64,000 nt of DNA from UBA2589 sp965223235 (GTDB lineage Bacteria > Gemmatimonadota > Gemmatimonadetes > Longimicrobiales > Gaopeijiaceae), in the NCBI GenBank assembly GCA_965223235.1, contig CBDCVV010000022.1, forward strand, positions 434,001 to 498,000, given 5' to 3'. Below, one piece after another: positions 1 to 9,033 of this stretch (position 1 is its first letter; every line of letters begins with the position of its first letter). Position numbers and translations under genes: made by a program. The notes under the pieces are model-generated. The model saw nothing but the letters and a program-made list of their open reading frames with translations. It was not told the origin of the DNA and made no database searches.

Positions 1-1
1 C

Positions 2-655
2 ACGTACCCCGCGCTGACCCCCCTCACGGCTGACCCGCATCCGCACGCGGAGCTGGCGGGTATCTCCACGACGGTGTCCATATCGGCTCCCGGTGCCCGC
101 CCTCCGTTCTCGGCGACCGGAGGCTTTCTCGTCACACACGAAGGGTGGAGTGGACCGGTGGCGCTCGACGCGTCGCATGTAGCGATCCGTGGCCGAGAAG
201 ACGGCTCGCGTCAGGATCTCCACGTTGCCTGGACGGAGCTCGACGCTGCTGCGTGGGATGCCCAGCTTCGCTCCGGCCGCGGCGCCATACGCACTGCGGT
301 GGCGGCCCGACTACCCCGCCGGCTCGCAGACCTCCTAGTCGCCGAGTGCGGCGTAGCCCCTTCCACCCCCCTCTCCCAACTCCGCAAGGAGGAACGGAAG
401 GCGCTCGTCTCGGCTCTGACGGAGTATCCGCTTCCTTGGACGGGAAACGCCGGGTACAAGAAGGCCGAGGTGACTGGTGGTGGCGTCGCGCTCTCAGAGA
501 TCAATCCACGAACCATGGAGTCGCGCCGGACCCCAGGGCTCTACTTCTGCGGCGAGATCCTCGACGCCTTCGGTCCAATTGGAGGTCACAACTTCCTGTG
601 GGCATGGACAACCGGCCGCACGGCGGGAAGGGCGGCGGCAGCCCACGAGGCTTGA
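2..655 (+). CDS. HI0933/BaiN-family FAD-dependent oxidoreductase, C-terminal part (5' end outside window)
   Basis: The reading frame is already open at base 2, so only the C-terminal ~217 residues are present. The first residues (TYPALTPLT followed by HPHAELAG) match the mid-protein segment of HI0933-type flavoproteins (YhiN/BaiN/aminoacetone-oxidase-like NAD(P)/FAD-dependent proteins). The C-terminal part carries family hallmarks: GNAGYKKAEVTGGGV, then LYFCGEILDAFGPIGGHNFLWAWTTGRTAG, which closes the FAD-binding fold. The substrate of this family is mostly unknown; a redox role on FAD is established for the fold only. An in-frame GTG at 74 could be mistaken for the start, but homology continues upstream of it. 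The gene ends convergently with the diheme cytochrome c gene, 46 bases away. Confidence 0.85.
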   Translation, partial: TYPALTPLTADPHPHAELAGISTTVSISAPGARPPFSATGGFLVTHEGWSGPVALDASHVAIRGREDGSRQDLHVAWTELDAAAWDAQLRSGRGAIRTAVAARLPRRLADLLVAECGVAPSTPLSQLRKEERKALVSALTEYPLPWTGNAGYKKAEVTGGGVALSEINPRTMESRRTPGLYFCGEILDAFGPIGGHNFLWAWTTGRTAGRAAAAHEA

Positions 656-701
656 GATCGAGCTGGCCGCTCGTCCCACGTGAAGGTCACGAACCGACGG
701 A

Positions 702-1601
702 TCAGCGCTCGCCGAGCTCCCTAGGCGAGATGGTCGTGAGATACTCCCACAGAGCCGCCATCTCGAGATCATTCAGCGTCGCCCATCGCGGCATGAAGGG
801 ATCCAGATCGGTTCCGTCGGGGCGCTTCCCATCGCGCATCGCGGCGTCGAACTGAGCGAAACTCCACCCGGCCAGCCCGGTCTCATGGGGCGTCAGGTTG
901 CGCGGCACTGGTAGGCTACCCGGAGCCCCTGGAATCTTGCCACCTCCCAGCCCGTCTCCGTGGCATGTCGTGCAGGATCGGGCCAAATACGACCCATACT
1001 GGGCGGTCCGAGCAACCTGCACCGAGGGGGTTGGCGCATCATGATCGACGAGCTCGGCGCTCAGGATGGGCATCATTCCAAAGCCCTGCAGGACCTTCCC
1101 CAACAGCCCGATCTCCGTCGGAGCAACCTCACGGTCCACCGGAGGTACCGAGCGCACGTATGACACCACAGCAGCGATGTCTTCGTCCGGCCACCAGTTG
1201 TGCTCTCCGGTAGGCATGAAGCGTAGTGAAGTGCCGTCGTGACCAATTCCGTGCTTGATCGCCCGGGCCAGCTGCGCATCCGAATAGAGCGCTCCCACAC
1301 CCCCTACGCCGTCCGTCAGGTTCGGCGCTTGCATCACACCGATCGGGCCGAGGTCCTCCACGAGCCCACCCCCGAGATTCGGCCCGTGACAACCCGTGCA
1401 GCCCCCGTACGAGTTGGCGACGTGCTGGCCACGCGCGAGTTGTGTCGAATCGCTACTCGCCACCACCCCTGACATCGGCGGTACCTCCCACACTCTCGTG
1501 CTAGCCGAGCCAAACGCGAACACCTGCCAGACGACAACCACAGACACGACCGCGATGACGACTGCAACGAAGTAAAAGAGTCGCTTGAGAAGCTTGAGCA
1601 C
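702..1601 (-). CDS. membrane-anchored diheme cytochrome c
   Basis: About 299 residues. An N-terminal membrane segment (residues ~8-30, rich in Val/Phe) anchors a periplasmic part with two cytochrome c domains. The heme motifs are CTGCH (68-72) and CTTCH (210-214); likely axial Met residues lie in RFMPTGEHNWW (129) and in DPFMPRW near the C-terminus. This class of c-type diheme protein transfers electrons in the periplasm, often to or from dehydrogenases or terminal oxidases; the partner is not visible here. I chose the GTG at 1601 because a GCGAGG ribosome site precedes it by 7 bases and the membrane helix follows at once; a longer frame to 1751 would add 50 residues of no recognisable character and would run into the divergent gene's leader. 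Confidence 0.85.
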   Translation of the reverse strand: MLKLLKRLFYFVAVVIAVVSVVVVWQVFAFGSASTRVWEVPPMSGVVASSDSTQLARGQHVANSYGGCTGCHGPNLGGGLVEDLGPIGVMQAPNLTDGVGGVGALYSDAQLARAIKHGIGHDGTSLRFMPTGEHNWWPDEDIAAVVSYVRSVPPVDREVAPTEIGLLGKVLQGFGMMPILSAELVDHDAPTPSVQVARTAQYGSYLARSCTTCHGDGLGGGKIPGAPGSLPVPRNLTPHETGLAGWSFAQFDAAMRDGKRPDGTDLDPFMPRWATLNDLEMAALWEYLTTISPRELGER

Positions 1602-1760
1602 GATGGCGCCTCGCGTCACGATCCGGTTGGGAAGCGATGTCCCCAGAGCATGCGTGGCCGCTGCGATCTCGGTCAAGGTCGCGGAGAGCGAAACGGAGAG
1701 GGTGCGTTCCTGCTCCAGGAGCCGTACCGTCCCCTCCCGGCTACGAACCAAGGAGCGGTC

Positions 1761-3458
1761 ATGAGCACTCTACCTCATTCGACGCACGACGGACTTCGCA
1801 CCATGACGCTGGTTGTCCTTCTCGCGTTGGCGGGGTGCGCCGAATCCGAGTCCACCACGAGCGGCGAAACCGCCCCCACCACCCACGCCGAGCTCGTCAC
1901 CTTCTGGGAAGAGTGGCGAGACTTCGAACGGCCAGACTTCGTGGACGGAGTCCCGGACTACTCCGAGGCAGCCATGGCCCGCCAGTTCGGCCAACTCCGA
2001 GGGTGGATGGACCGCTTGGCCGCCTTCGACACGACAGGGTGGACGGTATCCGACCAGATCGACTGGCACCTGGTGCGAGCCGAGATGAACGGACTCGACT
2101 TCGACCACCAGGTGCGACGTCCGTGGGCTCGTGACCCGGCGTTCTATGTGATGATGTACCCGGCGGAGAGCGACGTTCCCGCCCACGAGGGTCCGACGAT
2201 TCACGGGTGGATCGACACTTGGACGTATGACTACCCGCTCGCCGACACCGACGCGTCGGAGCTCACCGGGCGCTTCGCCGCGATCCCGCCCCTTCTCGAG
2301 CAAGCCCGCGAGAACCTCGCGGCGAGTGAGGCTCGCGACCTCTGGGAGGCCGGAATCCGATCGTTCCGTGGTCAAGCCAGCGATCTCCGCGAGTACGCGA
2401 ACCAGATCGGAGACGCGCACGCGGAGTTACAGCAGGCGCTCGAAGACGCGGCTGGCGCCTCCGACGCATTCGCGGTGTGGGTCGAATCCGAGTTGCCCAG
2501 TAAGTCCGGATCGTCCGGCGTCGGGAAGGAGGCCTATACCTGGTACATGCACAACGTTCACCTCTCTCCCTATTCGTGGGAGGAGCAGGTGACGCTCATG
2601 CGCCGGGAGCTCGCGCGGTCCCACTCGTCCCTACGGCTCGAGGAGAACCGAAACCGCCATCTACCTGAGCTCCCCCGCATCCGCACCGAGCAGGAGTACG
2701 ACCGTCGACTGAACGAGTCGGTCGATCGCTACATGGCCTTCCTGAGGGACGAAGAGGTCGAGACGGTCGAGCCTTGGATGGATGCCGCGCTTCGTGCAGT
2801 GAACGGAAGCTTCTCACCCGCAGAGCCCGGCGAGATTCGCAACTTCTTCCTCGAAGTCATCTACCGGGACCCCGACGCCTTCCGCCCCCATATGCATCAC
2901 TGGATCGAGCTCGCCCGTATGCGAGAGGATCCGCACTCGAGCCCGATCCGAGCCACGCCATCGCTGTACAACATCTACGACCACCGATCCGAGGGGCTCG
3001 CGACCGGCGTCGAAGAAATGTTCATGCACCTCGGTCTGCTCGACGACAACTCGCCAAGGGCCCGCGAGCTCGTTTGGATCATGCTCGCCCAGCGTGCCGC
3101 ACGAGCGACTTCGGGGCTCCTCCTCCACGGAAACGAGTTCACGATGGAGGAAGCCGTGGAATTTGCGGGACGTTGGACGCCAAGGGGTTGGCTCCCAGAC
3201 GGAGATCTCGTCCGGGGGGAGCAGCACCTCTACCTCCGACAGCCCGGGTACGGGACCAGCTACGTCGCCGGAAAGATCCAGATCGAAGAGCTCCTCTCAG
3301 AACGGGCGATCCAACAGGGCGAAGCCTTCACGGTAAGGCAGTTCTTCGACGACTACTACGCGGCGGGGGTCATCCCGACCGTACTCACGCGCTGGGAGAT
3401 GACCGGGGAGAGGCATGCGATACTCGATGGACCCCTCGGGTACTCCCCTGGCCTATAG
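1761..3458 (+). CDS. DUF885 family lipoprotein
   Basis: 565 residues. The N-terminus is a lipoprotein signal (TLVVLLALAGC), so the mature protein should be tethered to a membrane outside the cytoplasm. The rest matches DUF885, a large helical family: the C-terminal landmarks EGLATGVEEM, LLLHGNEFTMEEAVEF and QPGYGTSYVAGKIQIEEL are typical. Family members are suspected metallohydrolases or peptidases, but no canonical HExxH is visible, so activity cannot be assigned. The start at 1761 is supported by AAGGAG five to ten bases upstream and gives a proper signal peptide; an upstream ATG at 1650 would precede it by 37 unrelated residues. It is divergent from the diheme cytochrome gene with ~160 bases between. 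Confidence 0.85.
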   Translation: MSTLPHSTHDGLRTMTLVVLLALAGCAESESTTSGETAPTTHAELVTFWEEWRDFERPDFVDGVPDYSEAAMARQFGQLRGWMDRLAAFDTTGWTVSDQIDWHLVRAEMNGLDFDHQVRRPWARDPAFYVMMYPAESDVPAHEGPTIHGWIDTWTYDYPLADTDASELTGRFAAIPPLLEQARENLAASEARDLWEAGIRSFRGQASDLREYANQIGDAHAELQQALEDAAGASDAFAVWVESELPSKSGSSGVGKEAYTWYMHNVHLSPYSWEEQVTLMRRELARSHSSLRLEENRNRHLPELPRIRTEQEYDRRLNESVDRYMAFLRDEEVETVEPWMDAALRAVNGSFSPAEPGEIRNFFLEVIYRDPDAFRPHMHHWIELARMREDPHSSPIRATPSLYNIYDHRSEGLATGVEEMFMHLGLLDDNSPRARELVWIMLAQRAARATSGLLLHGNEFTMEEAVEFAGRWTPRGWLPDGDLVRGEQHLYLRQPGYGTSYVAGKIQIEELLSERAIQQGEAFTVRQFFDDYYAAGVIPTVLTRWEMTGERHAILDGPLGYSPGL

Positions 3459-3509
3459 TGCGATGAACCGCGGTGGACTAGCCCGCGCGGGATCGGTCCG
3501 ACACCTTCC

Positions 3510-3952
3510 GACATCCAATCCCGGCTGACCCAGGGGCCAGTGGGAGATCTATTCGACGAGCCGAAGCGCCGGGCCGTCGTGCACGTCGGTGCTGCCTACG
3601 CGGTGGTCGCCTGGGTCGTGCTACAGATCGTCGACGTCCTCTCCCTCCTCATGGGCATGCCCGAGTGGTACCCGGCTTCATCCTCCTCCTACTCGGAGTA
3701 GGCTTCCCACTCACCCTGCTCTTTTCGTGGGCGTACGAGATCACGCCCGAGGGCCTCCGAAAGACTGAGGAGGTCGACCCTCAGGTATCCGTCACGGGCG
3801 ACACCGGAAGGAAGATCGACCGCATCATCGGGAACGTGCCGACTTCCTCGCATCGGTGTGCGGAGAGAACCCTTGGGCGAGCGTGTGGACACTGTTGCCG
3901 GAGACGTGCGCGGGAATCTGAGGCGCGGAACACTCCGCGCGGATTGATCTAG
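3510..3952 (+). pseudogene. remnant of a TPR/adenylate-cyclase-associated transmembrane protein N-terminus, frameshifted and truncated
   Basis: Two adjacent frames together give the well-known N-terminal module of large bacterial transmembrane TPR proteins. From ~3540, frame 3 reads LFDEPKRRAVVHVGAAYAV then VAWVVLQIVDVLSLLMGMPEWYP; from ~3665 the next frame continues GFILLLLGVGFPLTLLFSWAYE, ITPEGLRKTEEVDPQ and TGRKIDRII. One base is missing around 3671-3675 (Tyr-Pro-Gly junction). After TGRKIDRII (~3830) similarity stops and the frame ends at 3952 with composition unlike a protein of this type. No cyclase or TPR part follows. So it carries both a frameshift and a 3' truncation. No convincing start codon with a ribosome site is seen. 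It fills the 490-base stretch between the DUF885 gene and the GMC gene. Confidence 0.75.
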
Positions 3953-5532
3953 CGAGTGTCTGACTCGCGCCTTTCGTGACCGTCCACCGAAACCGACTGC
4001 CCTGCGAGGTGATCGGCTAACCTGATCGCCAACGCGACGACCGTGAGCGTGGGATTCGCGAAACCCGCGGTCGGGAACACGGATGCACCGGCGACAAAGA
4101 CGTTGTCGATCGAGTGAATTCGACAATTCAAGTCCACCACGCCCTCCTCAGGGGAGGGATGCATGCGAGTCGTACCGGCATGGTGGTGTGCGTTGAAGTC
4201 TGGCTCCATCCGATTGACGTGTACCTTCCCGAGACCGGTACCCTCTAGTGCTTCGGCGAATATTCGACGGGCCTCCGCCAAGCCACTCCGGTCGCCGTGC
4301 GTCCACCGCCAATCGAGGCGCGCCTCGGGAACGCCGAACGGGTCGAGGCTCTGGCCCAACACGACTCGGTTGTCGGGATCAGGTGACTGTTCGCCATTGA
4401 TCAAGACCCTCATCCCGGCGAACACGCCATGAGGCCACGGATGCCGAGACCATCCATGCCCCCCGGCCGGCAGGAGACCGCGGACGCCATTGAGGCGCCC
4501 CATGCGGCCCATCGCGCGCCGAAGCCTCTGCAACCCATCGCGAGCTATGGGTAGCAACGTCGCGGAAGCGTTGATCCCGGAGCGCGACCGGACGGCGTCG
4601 CCACGCAGCGCCAGACGTCCCAAGCCCACCGTGCCATCGGTACATGGCTGAAGGTCGTACAGCGCCAAGCGTCGATAGACATCCGCCGACGCGGGTATGA
4701 AGGTCAACGAGGCGTCCCGCGGATGCTCCATGAAGCAGCGCCCCACCCACCCAGTCTCGTTTCCGAGGCCATGTCCGTCCGTCGTCGAGGCTAGAAGCAA
4801 GCGAGCGTTCTCCACAGCCCCCCCCGCCAACACAAAGCGCCGCGCATGCACATATCCCCGCTCGCCCCCGGGCATACGTGTAATCGCCCTACTAACGCGG
4901 TGTCCGTCCTGAGCGTCGAGGCGCGTTACCGTGCACCGTCGGACGATCCGAACGCGGCTCGAGCGCTCGATCGCGCCGACGGCCGTGTCGACCAAGGCCT
5001 CCCGCGGACCCAACCGATACGTACGCGTGGTGACCGATTCACCAAGGTCGAGTGCACGCAGGTCGCCGCGCTCTTCCAAGGCACTCCGTCCGAACGAAGG
5101 GACTCCTATGCCGCAACGTTTCGCAGCTCGGAGGTAGTACGGGCGTAGCAAAGTCGGTCCGAGTGCCCACCCCCCACCGGGTCTGTTCGGCCTAGCTTGG
5201 AAATCAACCGCTTCCAACGCCACGTACTTCGCTCCCATCTGACCGTCCACGGGCGTGTTCCAAACCGCGGCCGCGCCCCCGACGGCTCGGTGGCGCGTGG
5301 CCTCCAATCCCGCATATGCTTGTCCGTGGACCGACCCTCGGTTGAGTCGCTGTGCCCACTGTTCGTGCGGTCGATCGCCGCTTTCCAACACGAGTACTTC
5401 ATGTCCATGAGCCGACAGCTCGACGGCCACCGTCAACCCGGCCGGCCCCGCTCCGATTACGCAGATGTCTGCAGCTGCTTCTGTGGGAATTCGGTGAGAC
5501 GATGCCTGGCTGACTTCGAGTGATGAGCTCAT
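3949..5532 (-). CDS. GMC-family FAD-dependent oxidoreductase
   Basis: 527 residues. The Rossmann dinucleotide motif VIGAGPAGLTVAVELSAHG (~25-43) binds the FAD; the C-terminal GMC_oxred_C block has HHHAGTTRMHPSPEEGVVD and then NVFVAGASVFPTAGFANPTLT, with the catalytic His expected in the former. Enzymes of this group oxidise alcohol groups on sugars, sterols or cyclitols; the substrate here is unknown. No signal peptide is seen. The ATG at 5532 is the only start before the Rossmann motif, and it lies in the same 10-base palindrome as the start of the divergent GT2 gene, so the two coding regions overlap at their 5' ends by 10 bases. Neighbouring glycosyltransferase and phosphatase-fold genes suggest a role in glycan modification (inference). 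Confidence 0.85.
   Translation of the reverse strand: MSSSLEVSQASSHRIPTEAAADICVIGAGPAGLTVAVELSAHGHEVLVLESGDRPHEQWAQRLNRGSVHGQAYAGLEATRHRAVGGAAAVWNTPVDGQMGAKYVALEAVDFQARPNRPGGGWALGPTLLRPYYLRAAKRCGIGVPSFGRSALEERGDLRALDLGESVTTRTYRLGPREALVDTAVGAIERSSRVRIVRRCTVTRLDAQDGHRVSRAITRMPGGERGYVHARRFVLAGGAVENARLLLASTTDGHGLGNETGWVGRCFMEHPRDASLTFIPASADVYRRLALYDLQPCTDGTVGLGRLALRGDAVRSRSGINASATLLPIARDGLQRLRRAMGRMGRLNGVRGLLPAGGHGWSRHPWPHGVFAGMRVLINGEQSPDPDNRVVLGQSLDPFGVPEARLDWRWTHGDRSGLAEARRIFAEALEGTGLGKVHVNRMEPDFNAHHHAGTTRMHPSPEEGVVDLNCRIHSIDNVFVAGASVFPTAGFANPTLTVVALAIRLADHLAGQSVSVDGHERRESDTR
5523..5532. promoter_or_regulatory. palindromic shared start site of divergent genes
   Basis: The ten bases ATGAGCTCAT are a perfect palindrome. 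Read forward they give the ATG of the GT2 gene; read on the other strand they give the ATG of the GMC oxidoreductase gene. Neither gene has another usable start between this point and its first conserved motif, and the GT2 frame has a TGA at 5511. Hence each promoter must lie inside the coding region of the other gene. Confidence 0.7.
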
Positions 5533-6425
5533 CTGGTCGCTCGATTTCGGTAATCATTGCCACGCGTGGAACCCCGATGCGCTCCCATTTCCTCGAAACG
5601 GCCATCGAGAGTGTCTTGAGCCAGGACGGAGTGGAGGCCATTCCCCTCGTAGTACTCAATGGAGTGGACCGTTGCCCCGATGTCGAGAGACGCCTTCGGA
5701 ATGACGCACGTCTTCAGCTGTGCTCTCTCGATATCGCCGACCTCCCGGCCGCCCTTGCCGCCGGCCGAGCGGCCGTTCGAACGCCTTGGTTCGCCAACCT
5801 TGACGACGACGACGTGTTGTTGCCTGGAGGCCTTGCCTGCCGACTCGACTGCTTGGAGCGCGAGGAGTCCCTCGACGTCGTAGCGACGAACGGGCTCATC
5901 CGCGACGGGGACGATGACAGTGCACATCTTTCGACTGACGAGGTGGACGCGATCAACGCCGATCCGATCTCCGCCTTTCTGACGAAAAACTGGCTCCTCC
6001 CCGGATCATGGTTGTGCCGGACGTCGGCGGTGGGGGTCGATTGTTTCCATGGGATGCCACGCTACCTGGAATGCACCTTCTTGGCGCTTCGATTCGCACT
6101 CGGGTACAAGATGACGTTTCTACCCGAAACTACGGTCCTATATCGGCTCGGCAGCCCGGCAGCGGAGAGCCGCAGTCGCGAGTACGGAGTCGGCCAGGGG
6201 CGTGCCCTCAAGCGGCTGTTGTCGCTACCTCTTCCAGCGTACGCTCGTCGCGCCCTCAAGAGGCGGATTGCCGTCGCGTATCACTCAGCCTCGGAGCGTG
6301 ATCTCCGGGACGGTCGGCTTCTCGACGCGTGGCGCCTTCATCTGGCGTCCCTAATACACCCGGGCGGACTGAAGTACGTCCCGTACACCCGGCGCCTGAT
6401 GCGAGGGACACACCGGACACCATGA
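5523..6425 (+). CDS. glycosyltransferase family 2
   Basis: 300 residues, cytoplasmic. The GT-A fold is visible at once: SISVIIATRGTPMRSHFLETAIES, then LVVLNG, and the metal/nucleotide-sugar motif in PWFANLDDDDVLLPGG (residues ~87-103). Inverting sugar transferases of this family build polysaccharides or glycolipids; donor and acceptor cannot be read from sequence. The frame is closed by TGA at 5511, leaving GTG 5520 or ATG 5523 as start; ATG is preferred. Its stop overlaps the start of the next gene as ATGA (6422-6425), so the two are translationally coupled. Divergent partner is the GMC oxidoreductase. Confidence 0.85.
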   Translation: MSSSGRSISVIIATRGTPMRSHFLETAIESVLSQDGVEAIPLVVLNGVDRCPDVERRLRNDARLQLCSLDIADLPAALAAGRAAVRTPWFANLDDDDVLLPGGLACRLDCLEREESLDVVATNGLIRDGDDDSAHLSTDEVDAINADPISAFLTKNWLLPGSWLCRTSAVGVDCFHGMPRYLECTFLALRFALGYKMTFLPETTVLYRLGSPAAESRSREYGVGQGRALKRLLSLPLPAYARRALKRRIAVAYHSASERDLRDGRLLDAWRLHLASLIHPGGLKYVPYTRRLMRGTHRTP

Positions 6426-8005
6426 CCCCTCCGCCCACCGCAGTGCTCGCGATAGGGCTTGACGCAGTGAGTCACTCCTTGCTCCACCGGTGGATGGATG
6501 ATGGGTCCTTGCCGAATCTGCGTCGGCTCCACGATGTCGGAATCTCCAGTCGGATCGGGGGCGTGGAAGGCTTCTTCGTCGGATCCACGTGGCCTTCCCT
6601 TTACACGGGGCGAAGTCCCGCGGGGCATGGTGTGCACTACCAAGTGCAGATCAAGCCTCGTAGCTACGAGCTGGAGTGGGTAACTCGCTCCGCGTTCGTT
6701 CGATCCGAACCGCTTTGGATGGTTCTCGACAGTAGCGGTCGTCGGGTGGCAGCCCTAGACGTACCTCTCAGCCGTCCTGGATCACTGAAGAACGGCGTCC
6801 AAATCGTGGAGTGGGGCGGGCACGATGCGATGTTCGGATTCCATGCCTCACCGACGACAGTCGGCGATGAGCTCAAGCAACGCTTTGGGCTCCACCCTGG
6901 TGGTACGTCCTGTGACGGTCGAAGCGGGTCACTAGAGGACTATCGAGGCTTCCTAGCACACCTGAAAGAAGGTGTCCGGAAAAAGACCGAATGGTCGCTC
7001 GAACTCCTGGCCCGGGGCGAATGGGATCTGTTCATGCAAGTGTTCACAGAGGCGCATTGCACCGGGCATCAATGCTGGCATATCCATGATCCTCGGCACC
7101 CGGCTCACGACCCCGTCTTAGCCGACGCGCTCGGGGATCCGATCCAGGAGGTGTACCAGGCCATCGACTCCGCTGTTGGGAGACTCGTCGACGCAGCGAG
7201 AGGCGCTCGCATCATTGTCTTTTCTGCGCACGACATGTCGTTCTGCTATGGGGCACAGTTCCTCCTACCCACCATCCTTCAGCGACTAGGAGTGTGGCAC
7301 CCGTCACTTCCGGAGCCTGGCCCGATGGATCGACTCCGACGATTGGCGGAACCCATCCGGTCCGCTTGCCCTCCATTCATCAAGGCGCCCCTTCGGCGCA
7401 TCGTCTCGAGCGCACGTCCTGCCCGCCAATCCCGTGGGCCCACCTTTGGACTCATCGACGGGAACGTGGGCCTGTCTTCGTGCTTCCCTCTACGGAACGG
7501 GCAAGCTGTCGGAGGCATTCGACTCAACGTGCGCGGGAGGGAGCCCGCGGGGATCCTCGAGCCGGGGGATACAACGGACGAATTCTGCGATCTCCTCGTT
7601 CGAGACCTCCAGGCAATTGTAGACGAACGCACCGGGGGCCCGCTGATTCGCCGAGTGCTTCGCACCCGAGACCATTACGTGGGACCCTACCTCGACCGTC
7701 TACCGGATCTGCTCGTAGAGTGGAGCGACGCCGTTCCCACTGGGTCGGCCGCCCTAGCAGGCGGGGCCGGCGCTCGGATACGCGCCAGCTCACCCAAGAT
7801 CGGCGAGATCGAGGGGACAAACGAATACGGTCGCACTGGCGAGCACCGGGCCGGAGGATGGTTCGTCGCGACCGGGCCGTCGCTCTCCCACAGCACGCTC
7901 CCGTACGTGCCCCAAATCTACGATGTGGCGCCAACGATCACCGCGCTTCTGGGCGTGGCCATGTCAGGGGCCGATGGGACCCCGATACCGGCTCTACTAC
8001 ACTAG
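6422..8005 (+). CDS. alkaline phosphatase superfamily protein (type I phosphodiesterase/nucleotide pyrophosphatase-like)
   Basis: 527 residues. The fold is shown by IGLDAVSHSLLHRWMDDGSLPNL near the N-terminus (first metal Asp), the nucleophile region FFVGSTWPSLYTGRSPAGHG (Thr or Ser attacks the phosphate), LFMQVFTEAHCTGHQCWH, and IIVFSAHDMSF, where most relatives have SDHG or S-x-HGM. The C-terminus has GWFVATGPSL and YDVAPTITALLGV as in related phosphodiesterases and sulfatases. No signal peptide is evident, so it is probably cytoplasmic. It hydrolyses or transfers phosphate esters by family analogy; the substrate is unknown. Start at 6422 chosen from the ATGA overlap with the GT2 gene; the longer frame from 6329 lies inside that gene. 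Coupling to GT2 suggests glycan or glycolipid head-group work (inference). Confidence 0.8.
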   Translation: MTPPPTAVLAIGLDAVSHSLLHRWMDDGSLPNLRRLHDVGISSRIGGVEGFFVGSTWPSLYTGRSPAGHGVHYQVQIKPRSYELEWVTRSAFVRSEPLWMVLDSSGRRVAALDVPLSRPGSLKNGVQIVEWGGHDAMFGFHASPTTVGDELKQRFGLHPGGTSCDGRSGSLEDYRGFLAHLKEGVRKKTEWSLELLARGEWDLFMQVFTEAHCTGHQCWHIHDPRHPAHDPVLADALGDPIQEVYQAIDSAVGRLVDAARGARIIVFSAHDMSFCYGAQFLLPTILQRLGVWHPSLPEPGPMDRLRRLAEPIRSACPPFIKAPLRRIVSSARPARQSRGPTFGLIDGNVGLSSCFPLRNGQAVGGIRLNVRGREPAGILEPGDTTDEFCDLLVRDLQAIVDERTGGPLIRRVLRTRDHYVGPYLDRLPDLLVEWSDAVPTGSAALAGGAGARIRASSPKIGEIEGTNEYGRTGEHRAGGWFVATGPSLSHSTLPYVPQIYDVAPTITALLGVAMSGADGTPIPALLH

Positions 8006-8105
8006 CATCCGATTCGTACCATGGGGCTCCGAGCATCGCACGAGTTAGATTCGACAGGACCGCCGGGCCGAACTCGGGCCAAGGTCACCCGAAACGCCGG
8101 ACACG

Positions 8106-8723
8106 ATGACCGAATCCAACGCTGACTCCCACCTTCCTGCACGCGTCGTTTCTTCCGAGCAACGGGAAGCCGCGGTCAAGACGCTCTCCGCCGCGTTCGC
8201 ATCGGACGCGATCCCGGTCGACGAGTTCGAGCGTCGAGTCGCCGACGTGTACAAGGCGGCGAGCCTGAGTGCGCTGAGAAAGATCACGGAGGACCTTCCA
8301 GCTCCCGAAGGGACAACCGAGATCCGGGAAGACTCTGTCGCCCCGGTACCCATCGTAAGCGCGACGGGAGTAGTGCGCCGAGACCACCAGAACGTGGAGT
8401 CGTTCTTAAGCTCGGTCGAACGAAACGTACAGGGCCCAATGCCCGAACAGCTCAACTTACGATCCGTCGTCGGCTCGCTAGAGCTCGATCTCCGGGGCGC
8501 GGATTTTCCCCCAGGCGTCACCGAGATCCGTGTCGAGGCCATCTTGGGGAACATCGAGATCGAGCTACCGGACTACGTCAGCGTCGAGCATGAGGGGCGA
8601 GCCATCTTGGGGGCGTTCTCGGTTCGGGGTAGATCGCGCGGGCGGCGACGCGAGGAACGCCCGGTCGTCCGAATCACGGGACGATCGATTCTGGGTAACG
8701 TCGAAGTCGAGGTCGACGACTAG
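8106..8723 (+). CDS. DUF1707 protein with LiaF-like C-terminal domain
   Basis: 205 residues. Residues ~12-65 form the DUF1707/SHOCT-like helical module (VSSEQREAAVKTLSAAF, then DEFERRVADVYKA). Residues ~95-205 resemble the LiaF C-terminal repeat fold, with alternating short beta strands (LNLRSVVGSLELDLRGADF, IRVEAILGNIEIELPD, AILGAFSVRG, GRSILGNVEVEV). No membrane segment is present, unlike full LiaF proteins. Related proteins take part in envelope-stress sensing in Gram-positives; the role here is unknown. It follows the phosphatase-fold gene by 100 bases on the same strand and ends close to the convergent DUF4242 gene. Confidence 0.75.
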   Translation: MTESNADSHLPARVVSSEQREAAVKTLSAAFASDAIPVDEFERRVADVYKAASLSALRKITEDLPAPEGTTEIREDSVAPVPIVSATGVVRRDHQNVESFLSSVERNVQGPMPEQLNLRSVVGSLELDLRGADFPPGVTEIRVEAILGNIEIELPDYVSVEHEGRAILGAFSVRGRSRGRRREERPVVRITGRSILGNVEVEVDD

Positions 8724-8766
8724 CCCTCGCGCGACCCCGCCGCGCGGAGGCCGACCCCCCGCCAAC

Positions 8767-9033
8767 TCAGCGGAACATCGCCGGCTCGATCTCCATCGTG
8801 ACGAGTGAGATCTTGTTCGCTGGTATGCCCGCCCGCCGAGCGTGCTCCTGTACGACCTCGACACTCGGAGCCTCGTATTCGCAGTAGACCTTCCCTTCGG
8901 TTTCGGAGAGATAGCTCCGGATCCAGGTGACGTCTTCCATCTCGTCCGCGAACTGCGCAAAGGCTTTACCGTTCGCGACGATGTCGTCGGCGTCGAACTC
9001 TCCGATCTCTCGCTCAATGATGTACCGCGGCAT
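8767..9033 (-). CDS. DUF4242 small protein (SCO4226-like)
   Basis: 88 residues. The sequence MPRYIIEREI, WIRSYLSETEGKVYCEYEAP and IPANKISLVTMEIEPAMFR matches DUF4242, a ferredoxin-like fold known from the nickel-binding SCO4226 protein of Streptomyces. Whether this copy binds metal is not known. Its start lies inside the last 20 bases of the kinase gene (which ends at 9014), so the two frames overlap and are likely cotranscribed. It is the last gene of the ECF sigma-kinase unit. Confidence 0.8.
   Translation of the reverse strand: MPRYIIEREIGEFDADDIVANGKAFAQFADEMEDVTWIRSYLSETEGKVYCEYEAPSVEVVQEHARRAGIPANKISLVTMEIEPAMFR

Noticed and set aside
1602..1751. N-terminal extension of the diheme cytochrome
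   Set aside because: A good ribosome site and the membrane helix mark GTG 1601 as the start.
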